A stretch of 64,000 nucleotides of DNA, taken from NCBI RefSeq assembly GCF_024362365.1, contig NZ_CP101464.1:620001-684000 (forward strand), in the 5' to 3' direction. This stretch comes from Janibacter sp. CX7. Lineage in GTDB: Bacteria > Actinomycetota > Actinomycetes > Actinomycetales > Dermatophilaceae. Made by a program: the position numbers and the translations under genes. Shown here one piece after another: positions 29,692 through 39,087 of this stretch. Every line of letters starts with the position of its first letter. Within the stretch, counting starts at the first letter, position 1. The notes below the pieces were generated by a model. That model had not been told where the DNA came from and did no database searches. It saw only the letters and a program-made list of their open reading frames with translations.

Positions 29692-31587
29692 ATGCCCCTG
29701 ATCTCTCGCAGCGACATCCGCAATGTCGCCATCGTCGCCCACGTCGACCACGGCAAGACCACCCTCGTCGACAAGATGCTCTGGCAGGGGGGTGCCTTCG
29801 GCGAGCACGACCACGTCGACGAGCGGGCGATGGACTCCGGTGACCTCGAGCGGGAGAAGGGCATCACCATCCTCGCCAAGAACACGGCGATCCACTACAA
29901 CGGCCCGTCGGCCGCGGCCCACGACGCCCCCGACGGCGTGACGATCAACATCATCGACACCCCCGGCCACGCCGACTTCGGTGGCGAGGTCGAGCGCGGC
30001 CTGTCGATGGTCGACGGCGTCGTCCTGCTCGTCGACGCCTCCGAGGGCCCGCTGCCGCAGACCCGCTTCGTCCTGCGCAAGGCGCTCGCCGCCAAGATGC
30101 CGGTCATCCTGTGCATCAACAAGGTCGACCGGCCCGACAGCCGGATCAGCGAGGTCGTCGACGAGGTCTACGAGCTCTTCATGGACCTCGACGCCGACGA
30201 GGACCAGATCGAGTTCCCCATCGTCTACGCCTCGGGCAAGGCCGGCGCCGCGAGCCTGGCCCGCCCCGCGGACGGCACCCTGCCGGACAACGAGGACCTC
30301 GAGCCGCTCTTCAAGACGATCATGGAGACGATCCCGGCTCCCTCCTACGAGTCGGACGCCCCGCTCCAGGCGCACGTCACCAACCTCGACTCGAGCAACT
30401 TCCTCGGCCGCCTCGCGCTGCTGCGCGTCTTCAACGGCGAGCTGCGCAAGGGCCAGCAGGTCACCTGGTGCCGCCACGACGGCACGACCGAGCGGGTCAA
30501 GATCACCGAGCTGCTCATCACCGAGGGTCTGGAGCGCAAGCCGCTCGACACCGGTGCGGCGCGCCCCGGCGACATCATCGCCATCGCGGGCATCCCCGAC
30601 ATCATGATCGGCGACACCATCGCCGACGCCGACAACCCGATCCCGCTGCCGGTCATCACCGTCGACGAGCCGGCCATCTCGCTGACCCTGGGCACCAACA
30701 CCTCGCCCCTCGTGGGCCGCGGCCCGACGAAGGGCACGAAGGTCACCGCCCGCATGGTCAAGGACCGCCTCGACAAGGAGCTCATCGGCAACGTCTCGCT
30801 GCGCGTGCTGCCGACCGAGCGCCCCGACGCGTGGGAGGTCCAGGGCCGAGGCGAGCTCGCGCTGGCGATCCTCGTCGAGCAGATGCGCCGCGAGGGCTTC
30901 GAGATGACCGTCGGCAAGCCGCAGGTCGTCACCCGTGAGGTCGACGGCAAGGTCCACGAGCCGGTCGAGCGCCTGACGATCGACACCCCCGAGGAGTACC
31001 TCGGCTCGATCACCCAGGTCCTCGCCGCCCGCAAGGGCCGCATGGAGCAGATGACCAACCACGGCACCGGCTGGATCCGCATGGAGTTCCTCGTGCCCTC
31101 GCGCGGTCTCATCGGCTTCCGCACCGAATTCCTCACCGAGACCCGGGGCGCGGGCATCGCGCACCACGTCTTCGAGGGCTACGAGCCGTGGTTCGGCACG
31201 ATCACCACCCGCGTCTCCGGGTCGCTCGTCGCCGATCGCTCCGGGCCGGTCACCGCCTACGCGATGGTCAACCTCCAGGAGCGCGGTGCCCTCTTCGTCG
31301 AGCCGGGCACCGAGGTCTACGAGGGCATGATCGTCGGCGAGAACTCGCGCGCCGACGACATGGACGTCAACATCACCAAGGAGAAGAAGCTCACCAACGT
31401 GCGCGCCTCCTCCGCGGACAACTTCGAGAAGGTCGTCCCGCCGCGCAAGCTGAGCCTCGAGCAGTCGCTCGAGTTCTGCCGCGAGGACGAGTGCGTCGAG
31501 GTCACCCCCGACGCGGTCCGCATCCGCAAGGTCGAGCTGACCGCTTCTCTGCGGGCCCGGGCGGCAGCGCGCGCCCGCAACTCCTGA
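29692..31587 (+). CDS. typA: Ribosome-associated translational GTPase TypA/BipA
   Basis: A 631-residue EF-G-like GTPase. G1 [10 protein letters not shown]2 region with EREKGITI, G3 DTPGHADFG and G4 NKVDRP are all present, followed by the BipA-specific C-terminal domain ([39 protein letters not shown]). It acts on 50S assembly and stress or cold adaptation. The ATG at 29692 is preferred because actinobacterial TypA starts close before the [13 protein letters not shown] strand; an in-frame ATG at 29680 is an alternative. Followed at 13 bp by the LpqW-like gene, as in mycobacteria (typA-lpqW). Confidence 0.95.
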   Translation: MPLISRSDIRNVAIVAHVDHGKTTLVDKMLWQGGAFGEHDHVDERAMDSGDLEREKGITILAKNTAIHYNGPSAAAHDAPDGVTINIIDTPGHADFGGEVERGLSMVDGVVLLVDASEGPLPQTRFVLRKALAAKMPVILCINKVDRPDSRISEVVDEVYELFMDLDADEDQIEFPIVYASGKAGAASLARPADGTLPDNEDLEPLFKTIMETIPAPSYESDAPLQAHVTNLDSSNFLGRLALLRVFNGELRKGQQVTWCRHDGTTERVKITELLITEGLERKPLDTGAARPGDIIAIAGIPDIMIGDTIADADNPIPLPVITVDEPAISLTLGTNTSPLVGRGPTKGTKVTARMVKDRLDKELIGNVSLRVLPTERPDAWEVQGRGELALAILVEQMRREGFEMTVGKPQVVTREVDGKVHEPVERLTIDTPEEYLGSITQVLAARKGRMEQMTNHGTGWIRMEFLVPSRGLIGFRTEFLTETRGAGIAHHVFEGYEPWFGTITTRVSGSLVADRSGPVTAYAMVNLQERGALFVEPGTEVYEGMIVGENSRADDMDVNITKEKKLTNVRASSADNFEKVVPPRKLSLEQSLEFCREDECVEVTPDAVRIRKVELTASLRARAAARARNS

Positions 31588-31600
31588 GGTCGGGGCGCCG

Positions 31601-33349
31601 ATGAGGCGCAGCACCGCCGCCCTGGTCGCCACCGCGACCGCGCTCGCCCTCGCGGCGGGCGCGGCCGGGTGCACCCACTCCGGCGGCGGTCCCGGGCCCG
31701 GCCCGGGGACGAGCACCGGCGGCGTCAGCGGCCCGAAGGACCGCCTGACCGTGCTCTCCGCCGGTCCGCTGCCCTCGTGGGACCCGCAGCGCATCACCAG
31801 CCGTCAGACGGCGGGCTTCGCCTCGCGCACGTGGATGCGCACGCTCACCGCCTATGCCCCGGCGGCCGACCTCGCCGGTCAGCGCACCCTGCGCGGTGAC
31901 CTCGCCACGAGCTCCGGCCGCCCGAGCAAGGACGCGACGACGTGGACCTTCTCCCTTCGCCCCGGGGTGACGTGGCAGGACGGCTCCGCGATCACCTGCG
32001 AGGACGTGCAGTACGGCGTCGCCCGGTCCTTCGACGCCGACATCACCTCCAGCGGCTACGCCCTGACCTACCTCGACATCCCCAAGAAGCCGGACGGCAC
32101 CTCGCGCTACCCCGGACCGCTGGCGAAGGGGGGTACCTCCGCCGCCAACCGTCGGCTCCTGGAGCGAGCGGTCGAGTGCCGTGACGAGCGGACGGTCGTC
32201 TTCCACCTCGCCGAGCCGGTGGGCAACTTCGGCGAGATCGTCTCGCTGCCGGAGTTCGCCCCCTTCAAGGCCTCGCAGGAGGGCAAGGACGCGACGCACG
32301 CGGCCTTCTCCTCCGGGCCCTACCGGCTCGAGGACGGGTGGGACCCGAGCAAGGGCGGCACGTGGGTGCGCAACCGCGAGTGGTCGCGCAGCAGCGACCC
32401 GCTGCGCCGCACCGGCCCCCGGACCATCGAGCACCGCGAGGGCGTCGAGCCCAAGGACGCCGTCGAGACGATCGTCGAGGGCAAGGACGGCGGACGCACG
32501 CTCGCGCTCGACCCGCTGCCCGCATCCCTCGCCCCCGCCGTGGACGAGGCCGGCGACCTCGCGCAGACCGTCTCCGTCGACGGGCAGCTCGTCGACTACC
32601 TCGCGGTCAACGTGCGCAGCAGCGCGCTGAAGAAGTCCTCGGTGCGCACCGCACTGGCCGCCGCGACCCACCGCGAGGCCTACACCGAGGCGCTCGGCGC
32701 CGGCTCCGGCACCCCGACCTGGTCGCTGCTCGGCACCGCGCTGCCCTCCGCTCACGACACCGTGCTCGACCACGGCCCGAGCGGCGACACCGCCGCCGCT
32801 CGCGAGCAGCTGCGCGAGGCCAAGGTGCGCACCCCGGTGAAGATCACCGTCGGCTACCGCGACACGGAGGGTGCCGACGCGGCGATGCGGGCGCTCGAGG
32901 GCCCGTGGGAGGACGCGGGCTTCGACGTCACACTCAAGGCGATCCCCGAGGACGACTACTTCGAGCAGATCGGCACCCGCAAGGTCGCCGAGGACCTCGA
33001 CGTCGTCTGGGCCAACTGGGGTCCTGACATCCCCTCGGCCGCCAGCGTCCTGCCGCCGCTCTTCGACGACCGGGTCAACCTGTCGAAGACCTCGGTCGGC
33101 CGCGACTACGGCCTGCTCGCCGACCGCAAGGTCGACGCCGCGATGGACCGGGCGAGCAAGCAGACCGACCGCGGCAAGCGGGCGAAGGCCTGGGCCGAGG
33201 TCGACACCGACCTCCTGCGCGACGGGGCCTACATCCCCCTTCGTCAGAGCCGACTGACCTATGTCGCCGGCTCCGAGGTCACCTCGCTCGTCGGCAACCC
33301 CGTGCACGGCGGGACGCCGGAGATGGGTCTGATCGGGGTGTCTCGATGA
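31601..33349 (+). CDS. LpqW-like lipoprotein (SBP_bac_5 fold), stand-alone
   Basis: A 582-residue lipoprotein: signal peptide with lipobox AAGC (Cys near 25), Gly/Pro linker, then a peptide-binding-protein fold (PGVTWQDGSAITCEDVQYGVARSF, VRTALAAATHREAYTEAL). Unlike the two SBPs upstream it has no permease or ATPase genes beside it. Its place between typA and mshB equals that of mycobacterial LpqW (Rv1166), an SBP-like lipoprotein that influences phosphatidylinositol mannoside/lipoarabinomannan synthesis. Orthology is inferred from order and fold, so a transport role cannot be excluded. Its stop overlaps mshB (ATGA). Confidence 0.8.
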   Translation: MRRSTAALVATATALALAAGAAGCTHSGGGPGPGPGTSTGGVSGPKDRLTVLSAGPLPSWDPQRITSRQTAGFASRTWMRTLTAYAPAADLAGQRTLRGDLATSSGRPSKDATTWTFSLRPGVTWQDGSAITCEDVQYGVARSFDADITSSGYALTYLDIPKKPDGTSRYPGPLAKGGTSAANRRLLERAVECRDERTVVFHLAEPVGNFGEIVSLPEFAPFKASQEGKDATHAAFSSGPYRLEDGWDPSKGGTWVRNREWSRSSDPLRRTGPRTIEHREGVEPKDAVETIVEGKDGGRTLALDPLPASLAPAVDEAGDLAQTVSVDGQLVDYLAVNVRSSALKKSSVRTALAAATHREAYTEALGAGSGTPTWSLLGTALPSAHDTVLDHGPSGDTAAAREQLREAKVRTPVKITVGYRDTEGADAAMRALEGPWEDAGFDVTLKAIPEDDYFEQIGTRKVAEDLDVVWANWGPDIPSAASVLPPLFDDRVNLSKTSVGRDYGLLADRKVDAAMDRASKQTDRGKRAKAWAEVDTDLLRDGAYIPLRQSRLTYVAGSEVTSLVGNPVHGGTPEMGLIGVSR

Positions 33350-34257
33350 GCCGCGCCGAGCCCGTCCTGGTCGAAGGGCGGCCCGCGCGGCTGCTCTTCG
33401 TGCACGCCCACCCCGACGACGAGAGCCTCGCGACGGGGGTCGCCATCGCGCACCACGTCGCCGCCGGCGACGAGGTGCACGTGCTCACCTGCACCCTCGG
33501 GGAGCAGGGCGAGGTCATCCCGCCCGAGCTGGCGCACCTCGACGCCGACCACGAGGACACCCTCGGCGACTTCCGCCGCGACGAGCTGCGCGGCGCGATG
33601 ACGGCCATCGGCGCCCGCAGCCGGGTGCTCGGCGAGGACCCGGCCGCCGGCCGGCTCTCGCGGTGGCGCGACTCCGGCATGGCCGGCACGCCGAGCGCGC
33701 ACGACCCGCGCGCGTGGGTGCGCTCCGACACCGACGAGGCGGTCGCCGCCGTCGGCGCGGTCATCGACGAGATCGACCCCGACGTCGTCGTCACCTATGA
33801 CGCCCACGGTGGCTATGCCCACCCCGACCACATCCGCACCCACGAGGTGACCCGGGCGGCCGTGGCCGCCCGGCCCGAGGGCAGCCGCCCGGCGCTCTTC
33901 GGCGTCTTCACCCCGCGCTCGTGGGCCCTGGAGGACCGCGAGGTCCTCGCCACGCTGCACGCGCCGGCCCAGCACGGCTGGACGCAGCCGACGGGGGAGC
34001 TGCCCCCTTCGGTCGTGGACGACGCGGTCGTGACCCACGCGATCGTCGACGAGGTCGCCGTGGACCGGCAGGAGGCCGCGCTGCGGCACCACCGCACCCA
34101 GGTGACGCTCGGGCCCTCGCGCACCTATGCCCTGTCCAACGACATCGCGGCGCGGCTGCCGGGGCGGGAGGGCTTCGCCCGGCTCGACCTGACGACCGGG
34201 CAGCCCGTGCCGGCCGTCGTCGTGGGGGAGCGCCCGCCGCTCGTGGCCCGCCGATGA
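33346..34257 (+). CDS. mshB: GlcNAc-inositol deacetylase MshB (mycothiol synthesis)
   Basis: A 303-residue PIG-L/LmbE zinc deacetylase that removes acetate from GlcNAc-Ins, the second committed step of mycothiol synthesis. The HPDDE motif (FVHAHPDDES; His22, Asp24-Asp25) and the second ligand region YDAHGGYAHPDHIRTHEV are intact. Length matches MshB rather than the similar Mca amidase. It overlaps the LpqW-like gene by four bases and is itself overlapped by the flavin reductase gene (ATGA), giving a tightly coupled operon. Confidence 0.92.
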   Translation: MSRAEPVLVEGRPARLLFVHAHPDDESLATGVAIAHHVAAGDEVHVLTCTLGEQGEVIPPELAHLDADHEDTLGDFRRDELRGAMTAIGARSRVLGEDPAAGRLSRWRDSGMAGTPSAHDPRAWVRSDTDEAVAAVGAVIDEIDPDVVVTYDAHGGYAHPDHIRTHEVTRAAVAARPEGSRPALFGVFTPRSWALEDREVLATLHAPAQHGWTQPTGELPPSVVDDAVVTHAIVDEVAVDRQEAALRHHRTQVTLGPSRTYALSNDIAARLPGREGFARLDLTTGQPVPAVVVGERPPLVARR

Positions 34258-34742
34258 CCGGGCTGTCGCCGACGACCCTGCGGCACACCATGGCCCACTT
34301 CGCGACCGGGGTGACCGTCGTGACGACGGTTGCCGACGGGCACGACCACGCGATGACCGCCAACTCGGTCACGTCGGTCTCGCTCGACCCGCCGCTCGTC
34401 CTCGTCTGCGTCGTCAAGGACACCGGCTGGCACGAGGCCGTGACACAATCCGGCGTGTGGGGGATCTCGATCCTCCCGAGCGCGGCTCGACCGGCGGCCA
34501 GCTGGCTGAGCACCGGTGGTCGGCCGCTGCAGGGACAGCTCTCGCGCGTGCCGCACCACCGCGGCGAGCTCGGCGTCGCCCTCCTGGACGACGCCCTGGG
34601 CACCCTCGAGTGCCGCACGAGCGCCCTGCACGATGCCGGCGACCACACCATCGTCGTCGGCGAGGTCGTGACGAGCCGGGCCGATGCCCGCCGAGACGAC
34701 CCACTGATCTACTACCGCAGCCAGTACACGAGCACGAGGTGA
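34254..34742 (+). CDS. Flavin reductase family protein (FMN-binding split barrel)
   Basis: A 162-residue flavin reductase-like protein. LRHTMAHFATGVTVVTT and AMTANSVTSVSLDPPLVLVCV are the classic N-terminal signature, with the GDHTIVVGEV strand near the end. Members supply reduced FMN/FAD to a monooxygenase or act as NAD(P)H-flavin oxidoreductases. No partner oxygenase is next to it. It overlaps mshB by four bases, so its expression is tied to mycothiol synthesis. Confidence 0.85.
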   Translation: MTGLSPTTLRHTMAHFATGVTVVTTVADGHDHAMTANSVTSVSLDPPLVLVCVVKDTGWHEAVTQSGVWGISILPSAARPAASWLSTGGRPLQGQLSRVPHHRGELGVALLDDALGTLECRTSALHDAGDHTIVVGEVVTSRADARRDDPLIYYRSQYTSTR

Positions 34743-34746
34743 CCGC

Positions 34747-36492
34747 ATGACCCACGACGACCGCTGGAGCGACGACGAGCTCGTCGACCGGCCCCGCCGG
34801 GGGCGCGGCTGGATCGCCGGCGCCTTCGTGCTGCTCGTCATCGCGGCGCTCTACGTCGCCGCGGCGATGTACTTCGGCGACAAGGTGCCGGCCAACACCC
34901 GCGTGGGCGGCGTCGCCGTCGGCGGCAAGACGCCCGCCGAGGCCCAGAGCACGCTCGAGGAGCAGCTCGCGGACGAGGAGGCCGAGCCGGTCACCCTCGA
35001 CGTCGCCGGCAAGAGCGTGGAGCTCACCCCGGCCGAGGCCGGCCTGTCCTACGACTACGAGGCCTCCGTCGCCGGCCTGACCGGCTTCAGCCTCAACCCC
35101 GTCGACCTCGTCAACCACGTGCGCGGCGGCGTCGAGCGCGAGGTCGAGGTGCAGGTCGACGAGGACGCGCTCGCCGCGGCCGTGGACGAGGCCACCGACG
35201 GCATGGACAAGAAGCCGACCGAGGGCAAGGTCTCGCTCGACGGGGCCAAGGTCGTCAAGACCTCCTCGAAGCCCGGTCTGGCGCTGGAGCGGGACAAGGC
35301 CGTCGCGGCGATCGCCGACGGGTGGCCGGCCGAGCGCAGCTTCGAGGTGCCGACCACCGCGCCGAAGCCGAAGCTGAGCCAGGCGGAGATCGACCGCTTC
35401 GCCAAGGACGACCTCACGCCGCTCGTCTCCGCGCCGGTGAAGGTCACGACGACCGATCCCAAGGGGTCCGGCGCCGCGAAGAACATCTCCTTCGAGGTCA
35501 CGGCCGAGCAGCTCGCCGCCGCCGTGTCCGTCCAGGACTCGCAGGGCAAGCTCTCGGCGAAGGTCGACGAGGCGAAGCTCCAGGAGATGGCGGCCGCCGC
35601 CGGCCGGGGCTCGGGTCGCTTCCGCGCGGCGCAGGACGCGGTCGTGACGCGCAACGGGCGCAGCTTCTCCGTCTCACCCTCGAGCACCGGTCTCGAGCTG
35701 GACTCCACCGGACTGGGCGCCAAGGTCGCCGAGGCGATGAAGAAGTCCGGTGCGCAGCGCACCGTGGCGGCGACGTCGAAGCAGACGAAGCCCGACTTCA
35801 CGACGATGGAGGCGCGGCGCACCCTGCCCAAGGAGCAGATCTCCACCTTCACGACCTATCTGCCGGACAACCCGGTGCGCACCAACAACATCAAGATCGC
35901 CGCTCGCCAGCTCAACGGCGCCTACGTGGCGCCCGGCGAGACCTTCTCGCTCAACGGTCTGCTCGGTCCGCGCACCGCGGCCAAGGGCTACCAGAAGGCG
36001 GGCGTCATCAACGCCGGCCGCCTCACGGAGGACTACGGCGGCGGCATCTCGCAGCTGTCGACGACCCTCTTCAACGCGGTCTTCTTCTCGGGGGCGAAGA
36101 TCGAGGAGTTCCACCCGCACTCCTTCTACATCTCGCGCTACCCCGAGGGCCGCGAGGCGACGATCTCCTGGCCCGACGTCGACAACCGCTTCACCAACGA
36201 CACCGGCGCCGGCATCCTCATCAACGCCTCGGTCAACGGCGACGAGGTGACGGTGAGCTTCGACGGGCGCAAGGCCTACGACAAGGTCGAGGCGAACAAG
36301 AGCGCCCGTCGCAACCTCGTGCAGCCCAAGAAGATCACCGACAACAAGAAGGGCTGCGTGCCCCAGTCGCCCGCGCCCGGCTTCTCCGTCGACATCACCC
36401 GCACCTTCATCAAGGGCGGGCGCACCGTGAAGTCGTCGAGCTTCACGACGACCTACATCCCCCAGGACGACGTCACCTGCACCAACCCCTGA
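34747..36492 (+). CDS. VanW-domain membrane-anchored cell-wall protein
   Basis: A 581-residue protein. A short cytoplasmic tail rich in Arg precedes one transmembrane helix (about residues 20-42). Extracellularly come two peptidoglycan-binding-4 (YoaR-like) repeats (around TRVGGVAVGGKTPAEA and near 220-350), then a VanW domain (YVAPGETFSLNGLLGPRT, GGGISQLSTTLFNAVFFSG) and a C-terminal stretch with two cysteines (KKGCVP, DDVTC). Function in the family is poorly known but cell-wall associated. It follows the flavin reductase at 4 bp. Convergent with the iron operon; only 19 bp separate them. Confidence 0.85.
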   Translation: MTHDDRWSDDELVDRPRRGRGWIAGAFVLLVIAALYVAAAMYFGDKVPANTRVGGVAVGGKTPAEAQSTLEEQLADEEAEPVTLDVAGKSVELTPAEAGLSYDYEASVAGLTGFSLNPVDLVNHVRGGVEREVEVQVDEDALAAAVDEATDGMDKKPTEGKVSLDGAKVVKTSSKPGLALERDKAVAAIADGWPAERSFEVPTTAPKPKLSQAEIDRFAKDDLTPLVSAPVKVTTTDPKGSGAAKNISFEVTAEQLAAAVSVQDSQGKLSAKVDEAKLQEMAAAAGRGSGRFRAAQDAVVTRNGRSFSVSPSSTGLELDSTGLGAKVAEAMKKSGAQRTVAATSKQTKPDFTTMEARRTLPKEQISTFTTYLPDNPVRTNNIKIAARQLNGAYVAPGETFSLNGLLGPRTAAKGYQKAGVINAGRLTEDYGGGISQLSTTLFNAVFFSGAKIEEFHPHSFYISRYPEGREATISWPDVDNRFTNDTGAGILINASVNGDEVTVSFDGRKAYDKVEANKSARRNLVQPKKITDNKKGCVPQSPAPGFSVDITRTFIKGGRTVKSSSFTTTYIPQDDVTCTNP

Positions 36493-36511
36493 CGGGGCCA
36501 CCCGAGCGGGG

Positions 36512-37552
36512 TCAGCCGAGTGCGGAGCCCGGGTAGGCCAGCACCGGGCCGTCGACGCTCACCGGGACCTGCTCGCCGGGCGCGGGGGCGCGGCGGCCGG
36601 TGACGCGGACGGCGACGAGCATGCCGTCGCCCAGGGCGACCTGCACGAGGGCGTGGGCCCCGTGGTAGGTGATGCGCTGGACCGTGCCGTGCGGGCAACC
36701 GGGGGAGTCGGTGAGCGAGAGGTCCTCCGGGCGCAGGACGACCTCGACGTCGCCGGGCGCGACGTCGGCACGCGGGGTGAGGAGCCCGAGGGCGCAGGTG
36801 ATGCCCTCGGAGCCGGCCCGCCCGGGCAGACGCACGACGTCGCCGAGGAAGGCCGCCTCGCGCGCGTCGACCGGCGTCTCGTAGATCTCGTGCGGCGTGC
36901 CGACCTGGCTGAAGCTGCCTCCGCGCATGATCGCGACCTGGTCGGCGAAGGAGAGCGCCTCCTGCTGGTCGTGGGTGACGAGGATCGTCGTCGCCGCGGT
37001 CTCGGCGAGGGCGGCGGCGACCGCCTCACGGGTGCTCGCCCGCAGCGCCGTGTCGAGGGACGAGAAGGGCTCGTCGAGCAGGACGACGGCGGGGGAGAGG
37101 GCGAGCGCGCGGGCCAGGGCCACGCGCTGCTGCTGCCCTCCGGAGAGCTGGTCGGGCCGGCGGCTCGCGGTGCTCGCGGGCAGGCCGACGAGCTCGAGGA
37201 GCTCGCCGACCCGGTCGCCGCGGCGCCGCGCGGCGCGGCGCATGCCGAAGGTGATGTTGTGCGCGACGTCGAGGTGCGGGAAGAGTCCCCCGTCCTGGCG
37301 CACGTAGCCGATGCCGCGCCGCTCGGGCGGGACGGACCTCCCTTCGCCGCACACGATCCGCTCACCGATGCGCACGGTCCCCGCGTCTGGGGCGAGGAAG
37401 CCGGCGATGACCCGCAGCAGGGTCGTCTTGCCGCCACCGGAGGCGCCGAGGACCGCGGTCGTCGTGCCGGTGGGGACCGTGAGGTCGACGCCGTGCAGGA
37501 TCGGCTCGGAGCCGTACCCGACGGTGATGCCGTGGATGTCGACGGTGCTCAT
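36512..37552 (-). CDS. Ferric-iron-type ABC transporter ATP-binding protein (FbpC-like)
   Basis: A 346-residue ATPase of the Fe3+/spermidine/sulfate class: Walker A GASGGGKTT, signature LSGGQQQRVALARALALS, Walker B VVLLDEPFSSLD, H-loop VTHDQQEAL, followed by a TOBE-like C-terminal domain (EVVLRPEDLSL). The regulatory tail resembles FbpC. Its ATG overlaps the permease stop (ATGA). It is the last gene of the operon that begins at 42688 and completes a three-gene iron importer. Confidence 0.88.
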   Translation of the reverse strand: MSTVDIHGITVGYGSEPILHGVDLTVPTGTTTAVLGASGGGKTTLLRVIAGFLAPDAGTVRIGERIVCGEGRSVPPERRGIGYVRQDGGLFPHLDVAHNITFGMRRAARRRGDRVGELLELVGLPASTASRRPDQLSGGQQQRVALARALALSPAVVLLDEPFSSLDTALRASTREAVAAALAETAATTILVTHDQQEALSFADQVAIMRGGSFSQVGTPHEIYETPVDAREAAFLGDVVRLPGRAGSEGITCALGLLTPRADVAPGDVEVVLRPEDLSLTDSPGCPHGTVQRITYHGAHALVQVALGDGMLVAVRVTGRRAPAPGEQVPVSVDGPVLAYPGSALG

Positions 37553-39087
37553 TCTTCGATCCCACTCTGTCGGAGCATCAGGAAGGTCAGCGGGGCGGAC
37601 AGCAGGATCATCATCGCCGCGAAGGGGGCCGCCCCCGTGTAGTCGAACTCGTCGCTGGCGGCCCAGAAGGCCGTCGCGAGGGTCGAGGTGCCCGTCGGCG
37701 CGAGCAGCAGGGTCGCGGTGAGCTCGGTCGCCGTCGCGATGGCCACGAGCGCCGCTCCGGTGAGGGCCGACGGGAGGATGAGCGGCAGCACGACCCGGCG
37801 GAAGGCCTCGGCCGGGCTGCTGCCGAGCGAGCGCGCTGCGTCGCTGAGCTCCGGGGGCGCGGCGGCCAGGCCGGAGCGCAGCGAGACCATCGCCCGCGGG
37901 ATGAAGAGGATCGTGTAGCCGAGCACGAGCAGGGCGGGGCTCTGGTAGGCCGCCGGGAGGTAGCGCACCGACAGGGTGATCAGCGCCAGCGCGATCACGA
38001 CGCCGGGCAGCGAGCTGGCGACATAGGTGACGCGCTCGAGCAGGAGCGTCCACCCGGAGCGACGGCGGCTGAGCAGCCAGGCCCCGGGGAGGGCGAACAG
38101 CAGGGTGAGGGCGGCCGCGGCGAGCGCGAGGGAGATCGTCGAGCCGGTGGTGAGCAGCAGGGAGGGGCGCATCGCGATCTCTGCGGCGGGGGCGGCGGCC
38201 CAGCGCGCGAGCCAGCGTCCGACGAGCGTCACGGGGACGACGAGGGAGACGAGGACGACGGCCGTCAGCGCGAGGCAGGCGAGCGGGGCCCAGCGGCCCA
38301 GGCGCACGGCCTCGGCCCGGCGGTGGACGCCGCGGCCGACGCGGGAGGTGCGGGCGCTGCCGCGCACCAGGTGCTCGAGGGTGAGGACGGTGACGCACAG
38401 CAGCACGAGGACGAGCGCGAGCAGGCTGCCCTGGTTGCTGCTGAAGCTCACCTGGTACTGCACGAGGATCGCGGTGGTGAAGGTCGGGTAGCGCATCATC
38501 TCGAGCACGCCGAACTCCGCGAGCAGGTGCAGCGCGACGAGCAGCGCGCCGCCACTGATCGCGGGGCGCAGCCGCGGCAGGACGGTGCGCCGCCAGGCAG
38601 CCCACGGTCCGGCCCCGAGCGCCCGGGCGTCCTCCTCCGGGGCGGCGTCGAGGTCACGCAGGATGGCCGCCACGGGCAGGTAGACGAAGGGGAAGTACGC
38701 GGCGGTCGTCACGAGCGCCGCCCCGCCCAGCCCGTCGAGGCCGGGGCGGAAGGAGACCCAGGCATAGGCGGCGACGAAGGCCGGGACGGCGAGCGGGGCG
38801 CCGAGGAGCACCCGCCACACGCCGGCGAGGGGCAGGTCGGTCCGCTCGACGAGCCACGCGGAGCCGACACCGAGGACGACCGTCGCGGGGACGGTGACGG
38901 CGATGAGCAGGAGGGTGTTGGCGAGCAGCTCGCCGATGCGCGGGCGCACGAGGTAGTCCGCGGCGCCGCCGAGCCCGCCGGGGGTCCGCCCGATCGCGTC
39001 GACGGCGACGACCCCGATCGGGAGCAGGGTGATGGCCGCGGCGAGGACCGCCGCGGCCACCACGAGGTGCCTAGAGGAGACCGGCAT
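37549..39087 (-). CDS. Ferric-iron-type ABC transporter permease (FbpB-like, fused double permease)
   Basis: A 512-residue protein with about 12 hydrophobic helices arranged as two permease halves, each with an EAA-type loop (EDARALGAGPWAAWRRTVLP and LSDAARSLGSSPAEAFRRVVLP). This internal duplication is typical of FbpB/SfuB iron permeases. Its ATG at 39087 lies 17 bases inside the upstream binding-protein gene. Confidence 0.9.
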   Translation of the reverse strand: MPVSSRHLVVAAAVLAAAITLLPIGVVAVDAIGRTPGGLGGAADYLVRPRIGELLANTLLLIAVTVPATVVLGVGSAWLVERTDLPLAGVWRVLLGAPLAVPAFVAAYAWVSFRPGLDGLGGAALVTTAAYFPFVYLPVAAILRDLDAAPEEDARALGAGPWAAWRRTVLPRLRPAISGGALLVALHLLAEFGVLEMMRYPTFTTAILVQYQVSFSSNQGSLLALVLVLLCVTVLTLEHLVRGSARTSRVGRGVHRRAEAVRLGRWAPLACLALTAVVLVSLVVPVTLVGRWLARWAAAPAAEIAMRPSLLLTTGSTISLALAAAALTLLFALPGAWLLSRRRSGWTLLLERVTYVASSLPGVVIALALITLSVRYLPAAYQSPALLVLGYTILFIPRAMVSLRSGLAAAPPELSDAARSLGSSPAEAFRRVVLPLILPSALTGAALVAIATATELTATLLLAPTGTSTLATAFWAASDEFDYTGAAPFAAMMILLSAPLTFLMLRQSGIEE

